DNA of 18,110 bases, taken from assembly GCA_964564305.1 (NCBI GenBank), contig CAZMAM010000032.1, positions 1-18,110 on the forward strand, given 5' to 3'. The stretch's first letter is position 1. The number at the start of each line of letters is the position of its first letter. Of this stretch, positions 8,216-14,893 are shown piece after piece. Made by a program: the position numbers and the translations under genes. The notes beneath the pieces are model-generated. The model was not told the origin of the DNA. It was given only the letters and a program-made list of their open reading frames with translations, and made no database searches. Source of the DNA: RGIG1959 sp964564305. GTDB lineage: Bacteria > Bacillota > Clostridia > Oscillospirales > Acutalibacteraceae.

Positions 8216-8941
8216 TTAAAGTTCGGGCAGAAAGCCGGGCATGGGTTTTAATTTAAACGTGTTGGCCCGGTGCAGCGCATCAATGCGCTGACGCGTATTC
8301 GGATCGTCAATCTCACCGAAACGGATGTATCTGTCCAAAACCGCGTAGGAAAAGCCCAAATTATCTTCATCGGTCTTCCCACTCAAACCGTCTTCGGGAA
8401 TCTTCCGGACTAAAACATCGGGCAGCTTCAATTCCGTTCCAATTTGTCGGACCTCCTGTACCGTCAGATGACAAAGAGGGCTGAAATCTCCCGCTGCATC
8501 CCCGTAACGGGTAGAATACCCCACCCAGTCTTCGGAAAGATTACATGTGTTCGCCACTCTGCCGTTGTGGGACTGAGCCACCGCATACAGCGTCGCCATA
8601 CGAATGCGTGCCGGTAAATTGCAACGGCTCTGTTCAGAAAGTGCAAACGGTATCTGCGCGGTAAGTCCGTCGACCGCATCGCGTATATTAATCAGATAAT
8701 GGGGAATTCCCAGATGATTCACCAGCAATTTGGCCATATCGATATCCGCCTGCTCTCCGCATGGCATCAATACGCCGATTACACGGTTTTTTCCAAGTGC
8801 CAGCGCACAAAGCGCCGCAACAACCGAACTGTCTTTTCCACCGGAAATACCGACAATCGCGTTACACCCCGGCCCGTTTTCCGCAAAAAAACGGCGAATC
8901 CATTGCACACAGTCCTCGGTTACCCGTTTGGCATCAAACAT
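8216..8941 (-). CDS. nadE: Ammonia-dependent NAD(+) synthetase
   Basis: NadE adenylates nicotinic acid adenine dinucleotide and amidates it to NAD+ in the cytoplasm. The PP-loop motif SGGKDSS is at residues 33-39, near the N-terminus. At 241 residues there is no N-terminal glutaminase (nitrilase) domain, so this is the ammonia-using form. CNLSEDWVGYSTRYGDAAGDFSPL carries the deamido-NAD/ATP site residues of the family. The ATG at 8941 has GGGGGGAG about 13 bases upstream, a somewhat long spacing. The next gene upstream is ilvD, 100 bases away on the same strand, with no clear functional link. Confidence 0.93.
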   Translation of the reverse strand: MFDAKRVTEDCVQWIRRFFAENGPGCNAIVGISGGKDSSVVAALCALALGKNRVIGVLMPCGEQADIDMAKLLVNHLGIPHYLINIRDAVDGLTAQIPFALSEQSRCNLPARIRMATLYAVAQSHNGRVANTCNLSEDWVGYSTRYGDAAGDFSPLCHLTVQEVRQIGTELKLPDVLVRKIPEDGLSGKTDEDNLGFSYAVLDRYIRFGEIDDPNTRQRIDALHRANTFKLKPMPGFLPEL

Positions 8942-8970
8942 ATCTTGCCGTTCACTCCCCCCTGATTTCA

Positions 8971-8999
8971 GGCATACCGAACATAAGCAGCAAAATCAA
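8971..8999 (-). promoter_or_regulatory. Possible promoter of nadE
   Basis: On the minus strand TTGATT (8994-8999) and TATGCC (8971-8976) are spaced by 17 bases in the 100-base ilvD-nadE gap. The boxes match only 4/6 and 3/6 of consensus, so nadE could instead be read through from ilvD. Confidence 0.3.
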
Positions 9000-9041
9000 T
9001 GAACGTTATAACCTGAGAATGTTCACACACCCGGTTTATCG

Positions 9042-10727
9042 TCAACCTTGGTTATTCTTCGATTCCGAGAGCAAATCGTCAAATACGGCGCCGGTAGACC
9101 CGCTGGTGACATGTAACGCATACCGTTTGGCGTAACCGGTAAGTTCCCGTTCGGGCGGTTTCCAAGCCATGCGGCGCTTTTCGACGGTTTCTTCATCCAC
9201 CATAAGGTTAATCGATCGATTCGGGATATCGATAGCAATCGTATCGCCCTCTTGAATCAACGCGATTAAGCCGCCCTCCTGCGCTTCCGGCGAAATATGC
9301 CCGATAGAAGCACCGCGGGTTGCGCCGGAAAACCGCCCGTCGGTAATCAGCGCTACGCTTTCTCCCAGTCCCATACCGACAATGGCCGAAGTCGGGGAAA
9401 GCATCTCCCGCATACCCGGCCCGCCTTTCGGGCCCTCATACCGAATAACCACCACATCGCCCGGATGAATTTTTCCCGAGAGAATGGCATCGTTGGCGTC
9501 CTCTTCACAGTCAAACACGCGGGCGGGCCCACTGTGTACCATCATGGACGGAGCTACCGCACCTTGCTTAACCACCGCACCGTCCTGCGCTAAATTTCCG
9601 AACAAAATGGCTAACCCGCCGTCTTTACGGAAAGGATTGTCCAGTTTATGCACAATGACGCCGTCTGCCTCTCTTGCGGCGTCCACGCGCTCTCCCACGG
9701 TTCCCGAAACCGTCAGGGCCTCGCGGTGCAACAATCCGCCCGTGTCCAGTTCCTTCAACATCGTTTGAATTCCGCCAACCTCGTTAAGGTCGGTAAGGTA
9801 AGTTTGACTGGCGGGGTTGAGCTTACAAATTTGCGGCGTAGATTTTCCGATGGCATCAATCTGCGGTAGCGTAACCGGATGACCCGCTGCGCGGGAAATG
9901 GCCAAAATATGCAACACCGTATTGGAAGAACAGCCAATGGCCATATCCGCCCGCAAGGCATTTTCAAAGGCCTCCGGGGTCAGAATATCGGATGGGCGGA
10001 TATTTTTCCGAAGAAGATCCATTACCCGCTCGCCGGTATCCTTGGCCAAGCGGATTCGCGCCGAATAGACAGCGGGAACGGTTCCGTTTCCCGGCAACGC
10101 CAGACCGATGACCTCAGTGAGACAGTTCATGGAATTGGCGGTATACATACCCGAACAGGAACCGCACCCGGGACAAGCTGCCTCTTCCTGAGCGTGCAAT
10201 TCCGATTCGGTGATTTTTCCGGCAGCATAACTGCCGACCGCCTCAAACATTTCCGAAAGTCCCATCCGCTTTCCGTCTTTGCTGCCCGGAAGCATCGGCC
10301 CTCCGGAGATGAAAATGGAGGGCAGGTTCATTCGGCAAGCCGCCATAAGCATACCGGGCACAATTTTGTCGCAATTGGGGATAAACACCGCGGCGTCCAT
10401 CGGATGGGCAGTCAGCATTACCTCGATAGAATCGGCAATCAGTTCGCGGGAACACAGTGAATACTTCATCCCTTTGTGATTCATGGCCAGCCCGTCGCAC
10501 ACCCCGATGGTATTAAAGGTAAAGGGCACGCCGCCAGCATTGCGTATTCCGGCCTCCACCGCTTTGGTGATGGTATCCAAATGGGCATGCCCGGGAATGT
10601 AATCGCTCTTGGAACTGACCACAGCTACAAACGGGCGTTTCATTTCACTGTCGGTAATGCCCAGCGCTTTCAGCAACGACCGGTGCGGAGCGCGGGACGG
10701 ACCTTCTTTCATTAAATCACTGCGCAT
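9042..10727 (-). CDS. ilvD: Dihydroxy-acid dehydratase
   Basis: IlvD dehydrates 2,3-dihydroxy acids to 2-keto acids, the third common step to valine, leucine and isoleucine, using an iron-sulfur cluster. Seen are SRAPHRSLL (11-19), FNTIGVCDG (71-79), PNCDKI (117-122), CPGCGSC (185-191) and GPKGGPGMRE further on, all family hallmarks. The cluster cysteines are therefore present. The length of 561 residues is normal. The frame allows earlier starts, but the ATG at 10727 lies 8 bases after AAGGAG. The ATG two codons upstream (10733) is only 2 bases from it, too close for use. No other ilv or leu gene adjoins it, so regulation seems separate from a biosynthetic cluster, and no T-box is visible in the 120 bases upstream. 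Confidence 0.96.
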   Translation of the reverse strand: MRSDLMKEGPSRAPHRSLLKALGITDSEMKRPFVAVVSSKSDYIPGHAHLDTITKAVEAGIRNAGGVPFTFNTIGVCDGLAMNHKGMKYSLCSRELIADSIEVMLTAHPMDAAVFIPNCDKIVPGMLMAACRMNLPSIFISGGPMLPGSKDGKRMGLSEMFEAVGSYAAGKITESELHAQEEAACPGCGSCSGMYTANSMNCLTEVIGLALPGNGTVPAVYSARIRLAKDTGERVMDLLRKNIRPSDILTPEAFENALRADMAIGCSSNTVLHILAISRAAGHPVTLPQIDAIGKSTPQICKLNPASQTYLTDLNEVGGIQTMLKELDTGGLLHREALTVSGTVGERVDAAREADGVIVHKLDNPFRKDGGLAILFGNLAQDGAVVKQGAVAPSMMVHSGPARVFDCEEDANDAILSGKIHPGDVVVIRYEGPKGGPGMREMLSPTSAIVGMGLGESVALITDGRFSGATRGASIGHISPEAQEGGLIALIQEGDTIAIDIPNRSINLMVDEETVEKRRMAWKPPERELTGYAKRYALHVTSGSTGAVFDDLLSESKNNQG

Positions 10728-10830
10728 TTTCATAACTCCTTTTGTGTTTGATTTCACATAGTAAATACCCGGACGGCATGATTTCATCAGCTGAACAGCT
10801 AAACCAAGCCGGTATTGCTTTTGTGAAATA

Positions 10831-10857
10831 CACCGCCGATTTTCCGGTTACTCGGCG
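10831..10857 (-). terminator. Weak hairpin over the stop of the membrane-protein gene
   Basis: CCGCCGA and TCGGCGG (7-bp stem, 11-12 base loop) overlap the stop codon at 10848-10850. Reading minus, the stem is followed by TGTATTTC, a poor T tract. It could be a weak terminator or 3'-end stabiliser separating this gene from ilvD. Confidence 0.35.
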
Positions 10858-11564
10858 GAATTCATCAAAGCCGTCAGCAGATCGGCGCCTTCTGCCGCCA
10901 TAGTTTGCGATTGCGATCCGCCCGCGGTTCCTTGGGCGCTACGCACCCCGAAATACAGGTCCCGGGGCAGTGTTTCAAGCCCGTCGCGCTCTCGGCGCGC
11001 GTCTTGACGCCAATTCCAAAAGCAGCCCTCCGCATTATAACCATTTGCGTTTCCGGAAAGCGGCATAAAAAAACGATAATCTTCTCCTGCAGCAGACCGG
11101 ACGGTTTCGATAAACCCATCGTAACTGATGTTATCAAACACGAACAGCATACGATCGCCGGTGGAAAGCTCCGCGATGAGTTTTTGCGTATCGGAACGAG
11201 CGATATTGGGAGCCATCTGATCGTGAAAGGCGGGATTCAGGTTTTCTATCTGAACCTCCACCGCGCCGTTTGCATCAATATCCTTTCCGCAGGATGCCAG
11301 CAACCCTTCCAATGCCTCGGTTTCCTGAGGCAAAAGTGGCTGCTCGGTGACCGCCACCAGAATATAATCCGGTGTTTCCTTCAAAAATTGTGCAACCAGT
11401 ATCCATACCAGCACTGCAACGGCGAAAACAGCAATCCATGTTTGCCATTTGTAGTGGTACCAATAATTTTCCCATTTTTCCCGAAACCCGTGCGGCTTTT
11501 GCACGGGAGGCGGAGGCGTCAGCTCAGAAGGATCCACGCCCGCCAGCGCCATTTCCCGCGCCAT
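10848..11564 (-). CDS. Unrecognised single-pass membrane protein
   Basis: I do not recognise a family. The 238-residue protein begins with a polar, proline-rich cytoplasmic-looking stretch (TPPPP at 16-20) and a WENYWYHYKW aromatic block (31-40). One strong transmembrane helix follows (about 41-60), then about 175 residues that would lie outside the membrane, beginning LKETPDYILVAVTEQ. The layout recalls clostridial membrane-anchored proteins of unknown role with a His/Trp/Tyr-rich juxtamembrane motif. There is no lipobox or cleavable signal peptide. The ATG at 11564 is 8 bases from the AAAGGAG site, whereas the ATG at 11570 is only 2 bases away, so 11564 is preferred. It stands alone between ilvD and the ispH-rpsA terminators. 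Confidence 0.75.
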   Translation of the reverse strand: MAREMALAGVDPSELTPPPPVQKPHGFREKWENYWYHYKWQTWIAVFAVAVLVWILVAQFLKETPDYILVAVTEQPLLPQETEALEGLLASCGKDIDANGAVEVQIENLNPAFHDQMAPNIARSDTQKLIAELSTGDRMLFVFDNISYDGFIETVRSAAGEDYRFFMPLSGNANGYNAEGCFWNWRQDARRERDGLETLPRDLYFGVRSAQGTAGGSQSQTMAAEGADLLTALMNSAE

Positions 11565-11595
11565 GGTCATCTCTCCTTTGGAAAAAGGCAAACGC

Positions 11596-11639
11596 TTACG
11601 GCACAGGCGATAGGCGGCTTTTGTGCGGTAATGCCGTAA
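11596..11639. repeat. Inverted repeat upstream of the membrane-protein gene
   Basis: TTACGGCA (11596-11603) and TGCCGTAA (11632-11639) are a perfect 8-bp inverted repeat. The right part, GGCTTTTGTGCGGTAATGCC, matches 16 of 20 positions of the right end of element copy C. It lies 32-75 bases ahead of the start codon, where it could be an operator, a leader hairpin or a remnant of the repeat family. Confidence 0.45.
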
Positions 11640-11645
11640 TATAAA

Positions 11646-11691
11646 CCGCTTGCCGGGAAGTGACCTAATCCCGGCAAGCGGTCTTCTTTTT
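11646..11691. terminator. Intrinsic terminator, 13-bp stem
   Basis: CCGCTTGCCGGGA (11646-11658) pairs perfectly with 11669-11681 around a 10-base loop. On the plus strand TCTTCTTTTT follows, a good T tract. On the minus strand TTTATATT follows. It can act both ways. Only minus-strand genes flank it, so its likely use is as backup terminator of the ispH-rpsA operon. Confidence 0.75.
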
Positions 11692-11696
11692 CCGCC

Positions 11697-11737
11697 GCAA
11701 AACCGCCGGCCCCGCTTGAGCGAGGGGAGACCGGTTT
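11697..11737 (-). terminator. Intrinsic terminator candidate for the ispH-rpsA operon
   Basis: Reading minus, AAACCG pairs with CGGTTT, with an inner CCCC-T-CGCT / AGCG-GGGG stem with a one-base bulge and a two-base loop. TTTTGC follows directly. It lies about 225 bases beyond the rpsA stop, after repeat copy C. It forms a tandem with the 13-bp hairpin next to it. Confidence 0.55.
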
Positions 11738-11772
11738 CCCGTTCAACTCCTGTTGCTATACGTTTTTGTTAT

Positions 11773-11954
11773 GACAATACCGCATAAAGATTGTTGTGCA
11801 AGAATGCGGCAGGCGAATTTTTCGTCAGGTGAAACAAAAATCGTAGCGAATACTTTGTGTATTTGCGAGGATTTTTAGCTAAATGACATGACGGAAAACA
11901 CACCCGCAGATGGGCAGGCATTGCGCGCAAGCTTGGTCTTTGTGCGGTGTTGCC
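11773..11954. repeat. Intergenic palindromic element, copy C (182 bp, nearly full-length hairpin)
   Basis: The ends GACAATACCGCATAAAGATT and TCTTTGTGCGGTGTTGCC are imperfect inverted repeats, and the interior is also self-complementary. The core arms at 11836-11853 and 11859-11876 match at 15 of 18 positions around a 5-base loop. Outer blocks TGCGG/CCGCA and TTTTCGTCA/TGACGGAAAA continue the pairing. TTAT stands directly at both flanks (11769-11772 and 11955-11958), which may be a target duplication. The right end is 6 bases beyond the rpsA stop, so the operon transcript would end in a very long hairpin. No protein is encoded. Copies A and B at 1911 and 2131 share its ends. Confidence 0.7.
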
Positions 11955-11960
11955 TTATCA

Positions 11961-13436
11961 TTATTCGCTCGCTTGTACCTGAGAATCTTCCTTCGGCTCG
12001 TCTGTATCCCCGGGTACTTCGCTATCGGCCTGCGGAGCATCCTGTTGCGGGATAGGGGAAATACCTTCTTCGATCAGAGCGCGCATAGAGAGCGAAATGC
12101 GTTTCTTGTCGTAATCTACACCGATGATTTTCACCAGCACCTCTTGGCCGATTTTCAGTTCATCTTGCGGACGTTCCACGCGGTGATCGGTGATTTGGGA
12201 AATGTGGATTAATCCGTCTACACCGGGCAGAAGTTGTGCAAACGCGCCGAAAGCGGTCATGCCCACGATTTTTGCTTTAACAACGTCCCCGATGGAAAAT
12301 TCGCTTTTGAATTTTTCCCACGGATTATCTTCCGCTTTGCGGTATCCCAAGGAAATTTTATGTTTTTCCGTATCTAATCCCTTGATAGTGACTTCCACCG
12401 TATCCCCGACGGAAACCACATCCTGCGGGTGCTTGACACGACCCCACGAAAGTTCGCTGACATGTATCATGCCGTCCACGCCGCCGATGTCCACAAAAGC
12501 GCCATAGGAAGTCAGTGATTTCACCACACCGGTATATTTCTGCCCGACTTCCGCCTGAGCCCAGAAGGCCGCTTCGCGCTCTTTGCGTTCTTCACGCTCC
12601 ACGGAACGCACGCTGCCAACAGCGCGGTGCCGACTTTGATTGACTTCAATAATGCGCAGACGTACTTTTTGACCCTTTAAGGGGGATAAATCTTCCATAC
12701 GGTTGACGGAAGCCTGAGACGCTGGAACGAAAATTCTGATACCGAGGGTTTTCACCAGCATTCCGCCTTTGATAATATCGGTAACGGTTCCTTCCAAAAT
12801 ATCTCCGCTTTTTTCCGCGGCGACGATGGTATCCCAGCCCTTGAGGTTATCGATGCGCTTTTTGGAAAGCATAATCGTGCCTTCCTGATCGTTTGTGCGC
12901 ATGATTAACAGTTCCAGCTCATCCCCGACTTTGACGATGTCGGCCGGATTGGCGTTCGGATCGGAAGATAACTCGTCAGCAGAAATGTAACCGGTTTGCT
13001 TGCGCCCAATCACTTCAACCTGCACTTCATTCGGAGAAACGGACACCACTCTTCCGTGAACCTTTTCACCTGTTGATAATCCTTGAAGAGAAGCTTCCAA
13101 CGCCTCTTCAAAGCTCATGTCGTCCATAGATTTTTCGGATTCGGCAGCGGAATCTGCCTTCTCTTCCGGCTCGGTTTCCGATTCGTCCGGAGCCGCATCG
13201 GTTTTGGCCGCGTCAGAATGAGTTTCGGTTGCATCCCCGGTTTCCGGCTGGCTGTCTTCTTCCTTTGCGTCCGAAGCCGTGTCTTCCGCCGTTGGCGCCT
13301 CTGCCTCGGGAGCGGTTTGGGTTTCGGCGGCCATTTCGGCCTCCGACGCCGTTTCGGTCGCAGGGGAAATTTCCGATTCCGTTGCCGGGGTTTCGCTGTT
13401 GGTCACAGCAGATTCGTTGTTGATGATGTCCGTCAT
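11961..13436 (-). CDS. rpsA: Possible separate S1 protein from an internal start in ispH-rpsA
   Basis: This is the same frame as the fusion, read from Met284 at 13436. It would give 491 residues: the acidic linker followed by four S1 domains, and no IspH part. It is proposed because a 9-base Shine-Dalgarno match precedes this codon exactly at the domain border. It is an inferred alternative product of the fused gene, not an additional open frame, and leaves the fusion product possible too. Confidence 0.4.
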   Translation of the reverse strand: MTDIINNESAVTNSETPATESEISPATETASEAEMAAETQTAPEAEAPTAEDTASDAKEEDSQPETGDATETHSDAAKTDAAPDESETEPEEKADSAAESEKSMDDMSFEEALEASLQGLSTGEKVHGRVVSVSPNEVQVEVIGRKQTGYISADELSSDPNANPADIVKVGDELELLIMRTNDQEGTIMLSKKRIDNLKGWDTIVAAEKSGDILEGTVTDIIKGGMLVKTLGIRIFVPASQASVNRMEDLSPLKGQKVRLRIIEVNQSRHRAVGSVRSVEREERKEREAAFWAQAEVGQKYTGVVKSLTSYGAFVDIGGVDGMIHVSELSWGRVKHPQDVVSVGDTVEVTIKGLDTEKHKISLGYRKAEDNPWEKFKSEFSIGDVVKAKIVGMTAFGAFAQLLPGVDGLIHISQITDHRVERPQDELKIGQEVLVKIIGVDYDKKRISLSMRALIEEGISPIPQQDAPQADSEVPGDTDEPKEDSQVQASE

Positions 13437-14285
13437 GGTTGTCAGTACCTCCTTTATCATATCGTCGGGAGTAGACGCTCCGGCCGTAATCCCGATGCGC
13501 CGCGCGCCACAAAGGCTCGCCGGTGTCAGTTCCTCAGCCGTTTCAACCAAGAGTGTGCGGCAGTGCAAAGCGCATACATCGCGCAACTTGGCTGTATTGG
13601 AGCTTGTTCTCCCGCCGACTATAACCATTAGGTCGCTTTCCTCGGAAAGCCGCTCTGCCTCCTGTTGCCGTTTGGCAGTCGCATTACATATTGTATCAAA
13701 TATTGAGAGGTTTGTATAGTGTTTTTCTGCAAATTTTACGCATTCCTGCCAAATTTTTACGCGAAAAGTCGTCTGTGCCACCAGAATTACAGGAATTGAA
13801 CTGCTCTGCAGCGGCCCTTCCGGCGACCGAAAAAGGGCATACAGTTCTTCTAAGGAGGAAAATACGAAGGACGGCCCAAAGCAATGGCCGCGAATACCCA
13901 TGACCTCCGGGTGATTGACATCCCCCGCAATCAGTGCCACCGCGCCGTTACGGGTGTGTTCGGCAATCAGGCGGTGAATTTTTTGCACAAACGGGCAGGT
14001 GGCATCCGCTATGGGTACCCCGGCTTCCTGCGCAAGTTCGTAAATATTCCTCGGTACGCCGTGGGAACGAATGACCATAACCGCTCCAGAAGGTACTTCT
14101 TTTGGGGAATCGACAATGCACACTCCCCGACGCTGAAGCCGACGCACTACAACCGGATTGTGAATAATTGGCCCAAGCGTACAGACAGATTTGCCGCGCT
14201 TGATCAGATCCTCCACCGTTTGCACGGCATGGGAGACGCCAAAGCAAAAGCCGGCATTTTTTGCGACGGTGAGTGTCGGTTTCAT
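11961..14285 (-). CDS. ispH: IspH - ribosomal protein S1 fusion (HMBPP reductase / S1)
   Basis: The N-terminal part (1-285) is 4-hydroxy-3-methylbut-2-enyl diphosphate reductase, the last step of the MEP isoprenoid pathway. The three [4Fe-4S] cysteines are Cys14, Cys97 and Cys200. His42, His75 and His125, Glu127 (HPE) and the SSN and AGAS substrate residues are all present, so it looks active. Residues about 287-390 are a low-complexity acidic linker rich in Glu, Ala, Thr, Ser and Asp. Four S1 RNA-binding domains follow (about 405-478, 492-562, 578-650, 664-736) and an acidic tail. Four domains match the shorter S1 type of Firmicutes. Such fusions are known in Clostridia. The ATG overlaps the plsC stop (ATGA, 14282-14285). 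A Shine-Dalgarno sequence with in-frame ATG lies at the linker start, see the separate entry. Confidence 0.95.
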   Translation of the reverse strand: MKPTLTVAKNAGFCFGVSHAVQTVEDLIKRGKSVCTLGPIIHNPVVVRRLQRRGVCIVDSPKEVPSGAVMVIRSHGVPRNIYELAQEAGVPIADATCPFVQKIHRLIAEHTRNGAVALIAGDVNHPEVMGIRGHCFGPSFVFSSLEELYALFRSPEGPLQSSSIPVILVAQTTFRVKIWQECVKFAEKHYTNLSIFDTICNATAKRQQEAERLSEESDLMVIVGGRTSSNTAKLRDVCALHCRTLLVETAEELTPASLCGARRIGITAGASTPDDMIKEVLTTMTDIINNESAVTNSETPATESEISPATETASEAEMAAETQTAPEAEAPTAEDTASDAKEEDSQPETGDATETHSDAAKTDAAPDESETEPEEKADSAAESEKSMDDMSFEEALEASLQGLSTGEKVHGRVVSVSPNEVQVEVIGRKQTGYISADELSSDPNANPADIVKVGDELELLIMRTNDQEGTIMLSKKRIDNLKGWDTIVAAEKSGDILEGTVTDIIKGGMLVKTLGIRIFVPASQASVNRMEDLSPLKGQKVRLRIIEVNQSRHRAVGSVRSVEREERKEREAAFWAQAEVGQKYTGVVKSLTSYGAFVDIGGVDGMIHVSELSWGRVKHPQDVVSVGDTVEVTIKGLDTEKHKISLGYRKAEDNPWEKFKSEFSIGDVVKAKIVGMTAFGAFAQLLPGVDGLIHISQITDHRVERPQDELKIGQEVLVKIIGVDYDKKRISLSMRALIEEGISPIPQQDAPQADSEVPGDTDEPKEDSQVQASE
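13436..13455 (-). promoter_or_regulatory. Internal ribosome binding site at the IspH/S1 junction
   Basis: Reading minus, AAAGGAGGT (13447-13455) stands before the in-frame ATG at 13434-13436, with 11 bases between GGAGG and the ATG. The SD match is stronger than that of most gene starts in this window. The spacing is a little long. It encodes IKEV of the last IspH helix, so some of the match could be coincidence of codons (AAA/AAG GAG GTA). Confidence 0.5.
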
Positions 14286-14893
14286 CGGTTTTCATCGATC
14301 AGGGACTGAATGGTTTTGGAAAGCTTTCGGGAAGCGTAACGCAAATCCGGCCGGTCGGCGTCCTCCAAATGCAGAGACTGCGCGGACATTCGTTTGCCAA
14401 ACACCACTGTGGCGCGGTGAAACGGCGTCACTTTCCCGCTTTTGGTAAACACCGCACAAGGATACACATCCGCCCCGGTTTGGGAAATGATATACGCGGC
14501 GCCGGAATGAAATCGGCCAAGCTGCCCGTTTTTACAGCGGGTACCCTCCGGAAAAATGCCCAATGGCCGGTCATCCCGCACAATATCAACGGCCTGTTGT
14601 ACGCCTCCGGTGTCGGATTTGCCGCGCTTAATGATAAATACGCCGAACAGTTCCCGTAAAAACCACGCCGCGAGCCGGTTTTTGAAAATTTCTTCCTTGG
14701 CCATAAAGTAAACAGGCTTTCGAAACCCGATCAGCAGAAAAACAGGATCTATCGCGGAAATGTGGTTGCAGCACACCACGATGCCGCCGTTGGCGTCGCG
14801 CAAATTTTCTCTTCCCACAAATTTGTGTGGAAAAATCAGGTAAATCAGCGGGCGGAAAATAAAGAGCAACGCCCGGCCCACTTTAATCTTCAT
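14282..14893 (-). CDS. plsC: 1-acyl-sn-glycerol-3-phosphate acyltransferase
   Basis: PlsC transfers a second acyl chain to lysophosphatidic acid to form phosphatidic acid at the inner membrane face. The HX4D catalytic motif is NHISAID (His44, Asp49). The glycerol-phosphate binding motif FPEGTR is at 114-119. A hydrophobic N-terminal segment (about 8-22) would anchor it to the membrane. At 203 residues it is on the short side of the usual range, as common in Clostridia. GGAGGG precedes the ATG. It begins inside the last 11 bases of cmk and its stop overlaps the ispH start, so it is embedded in a coupled operon. Confidence 0.92.
   Translation of the reverse strand: MKIKVGRALLFIFRPLIYLIFPHKFVGRENLRDANGGIVVCCNHISAIDPVFLLIGFRKPVYFMAKEEIFKNRLAAWFLRELFGVFIIKRGKSDTGGVQQAVDIVRDDRPLGIFPEGTRCKNGQLGRFHSGAAYIISQTGADVYPCAVFTKSGKVTPFHRATVVFGKRMSAQSLHLEDADRPDLRYASRKLSKTIQSLIDENR

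Noticed and set aside
10808..10830. CCGGTATTGC with TTTTGTG beside it, resembling the repeat ends
   Set aside because: Only about nine bases agree and the two parts are in the wrong order for an element end, so chance is likely.
10728..10847. Search for a T-box leader before ilvD
   Set aside because: The gap is too short for the leader stems, and no T-box consensus or antiterminator pair is visible.
13083..13631. 182-residue open frame on the plus strand opposite the ispH-rpsA linker
   Set aside because: It is the antisense of the low-complexity Glu/Ala linker codons, giving repetitive Phe/Arg/Gly text with no ribosome binding site.
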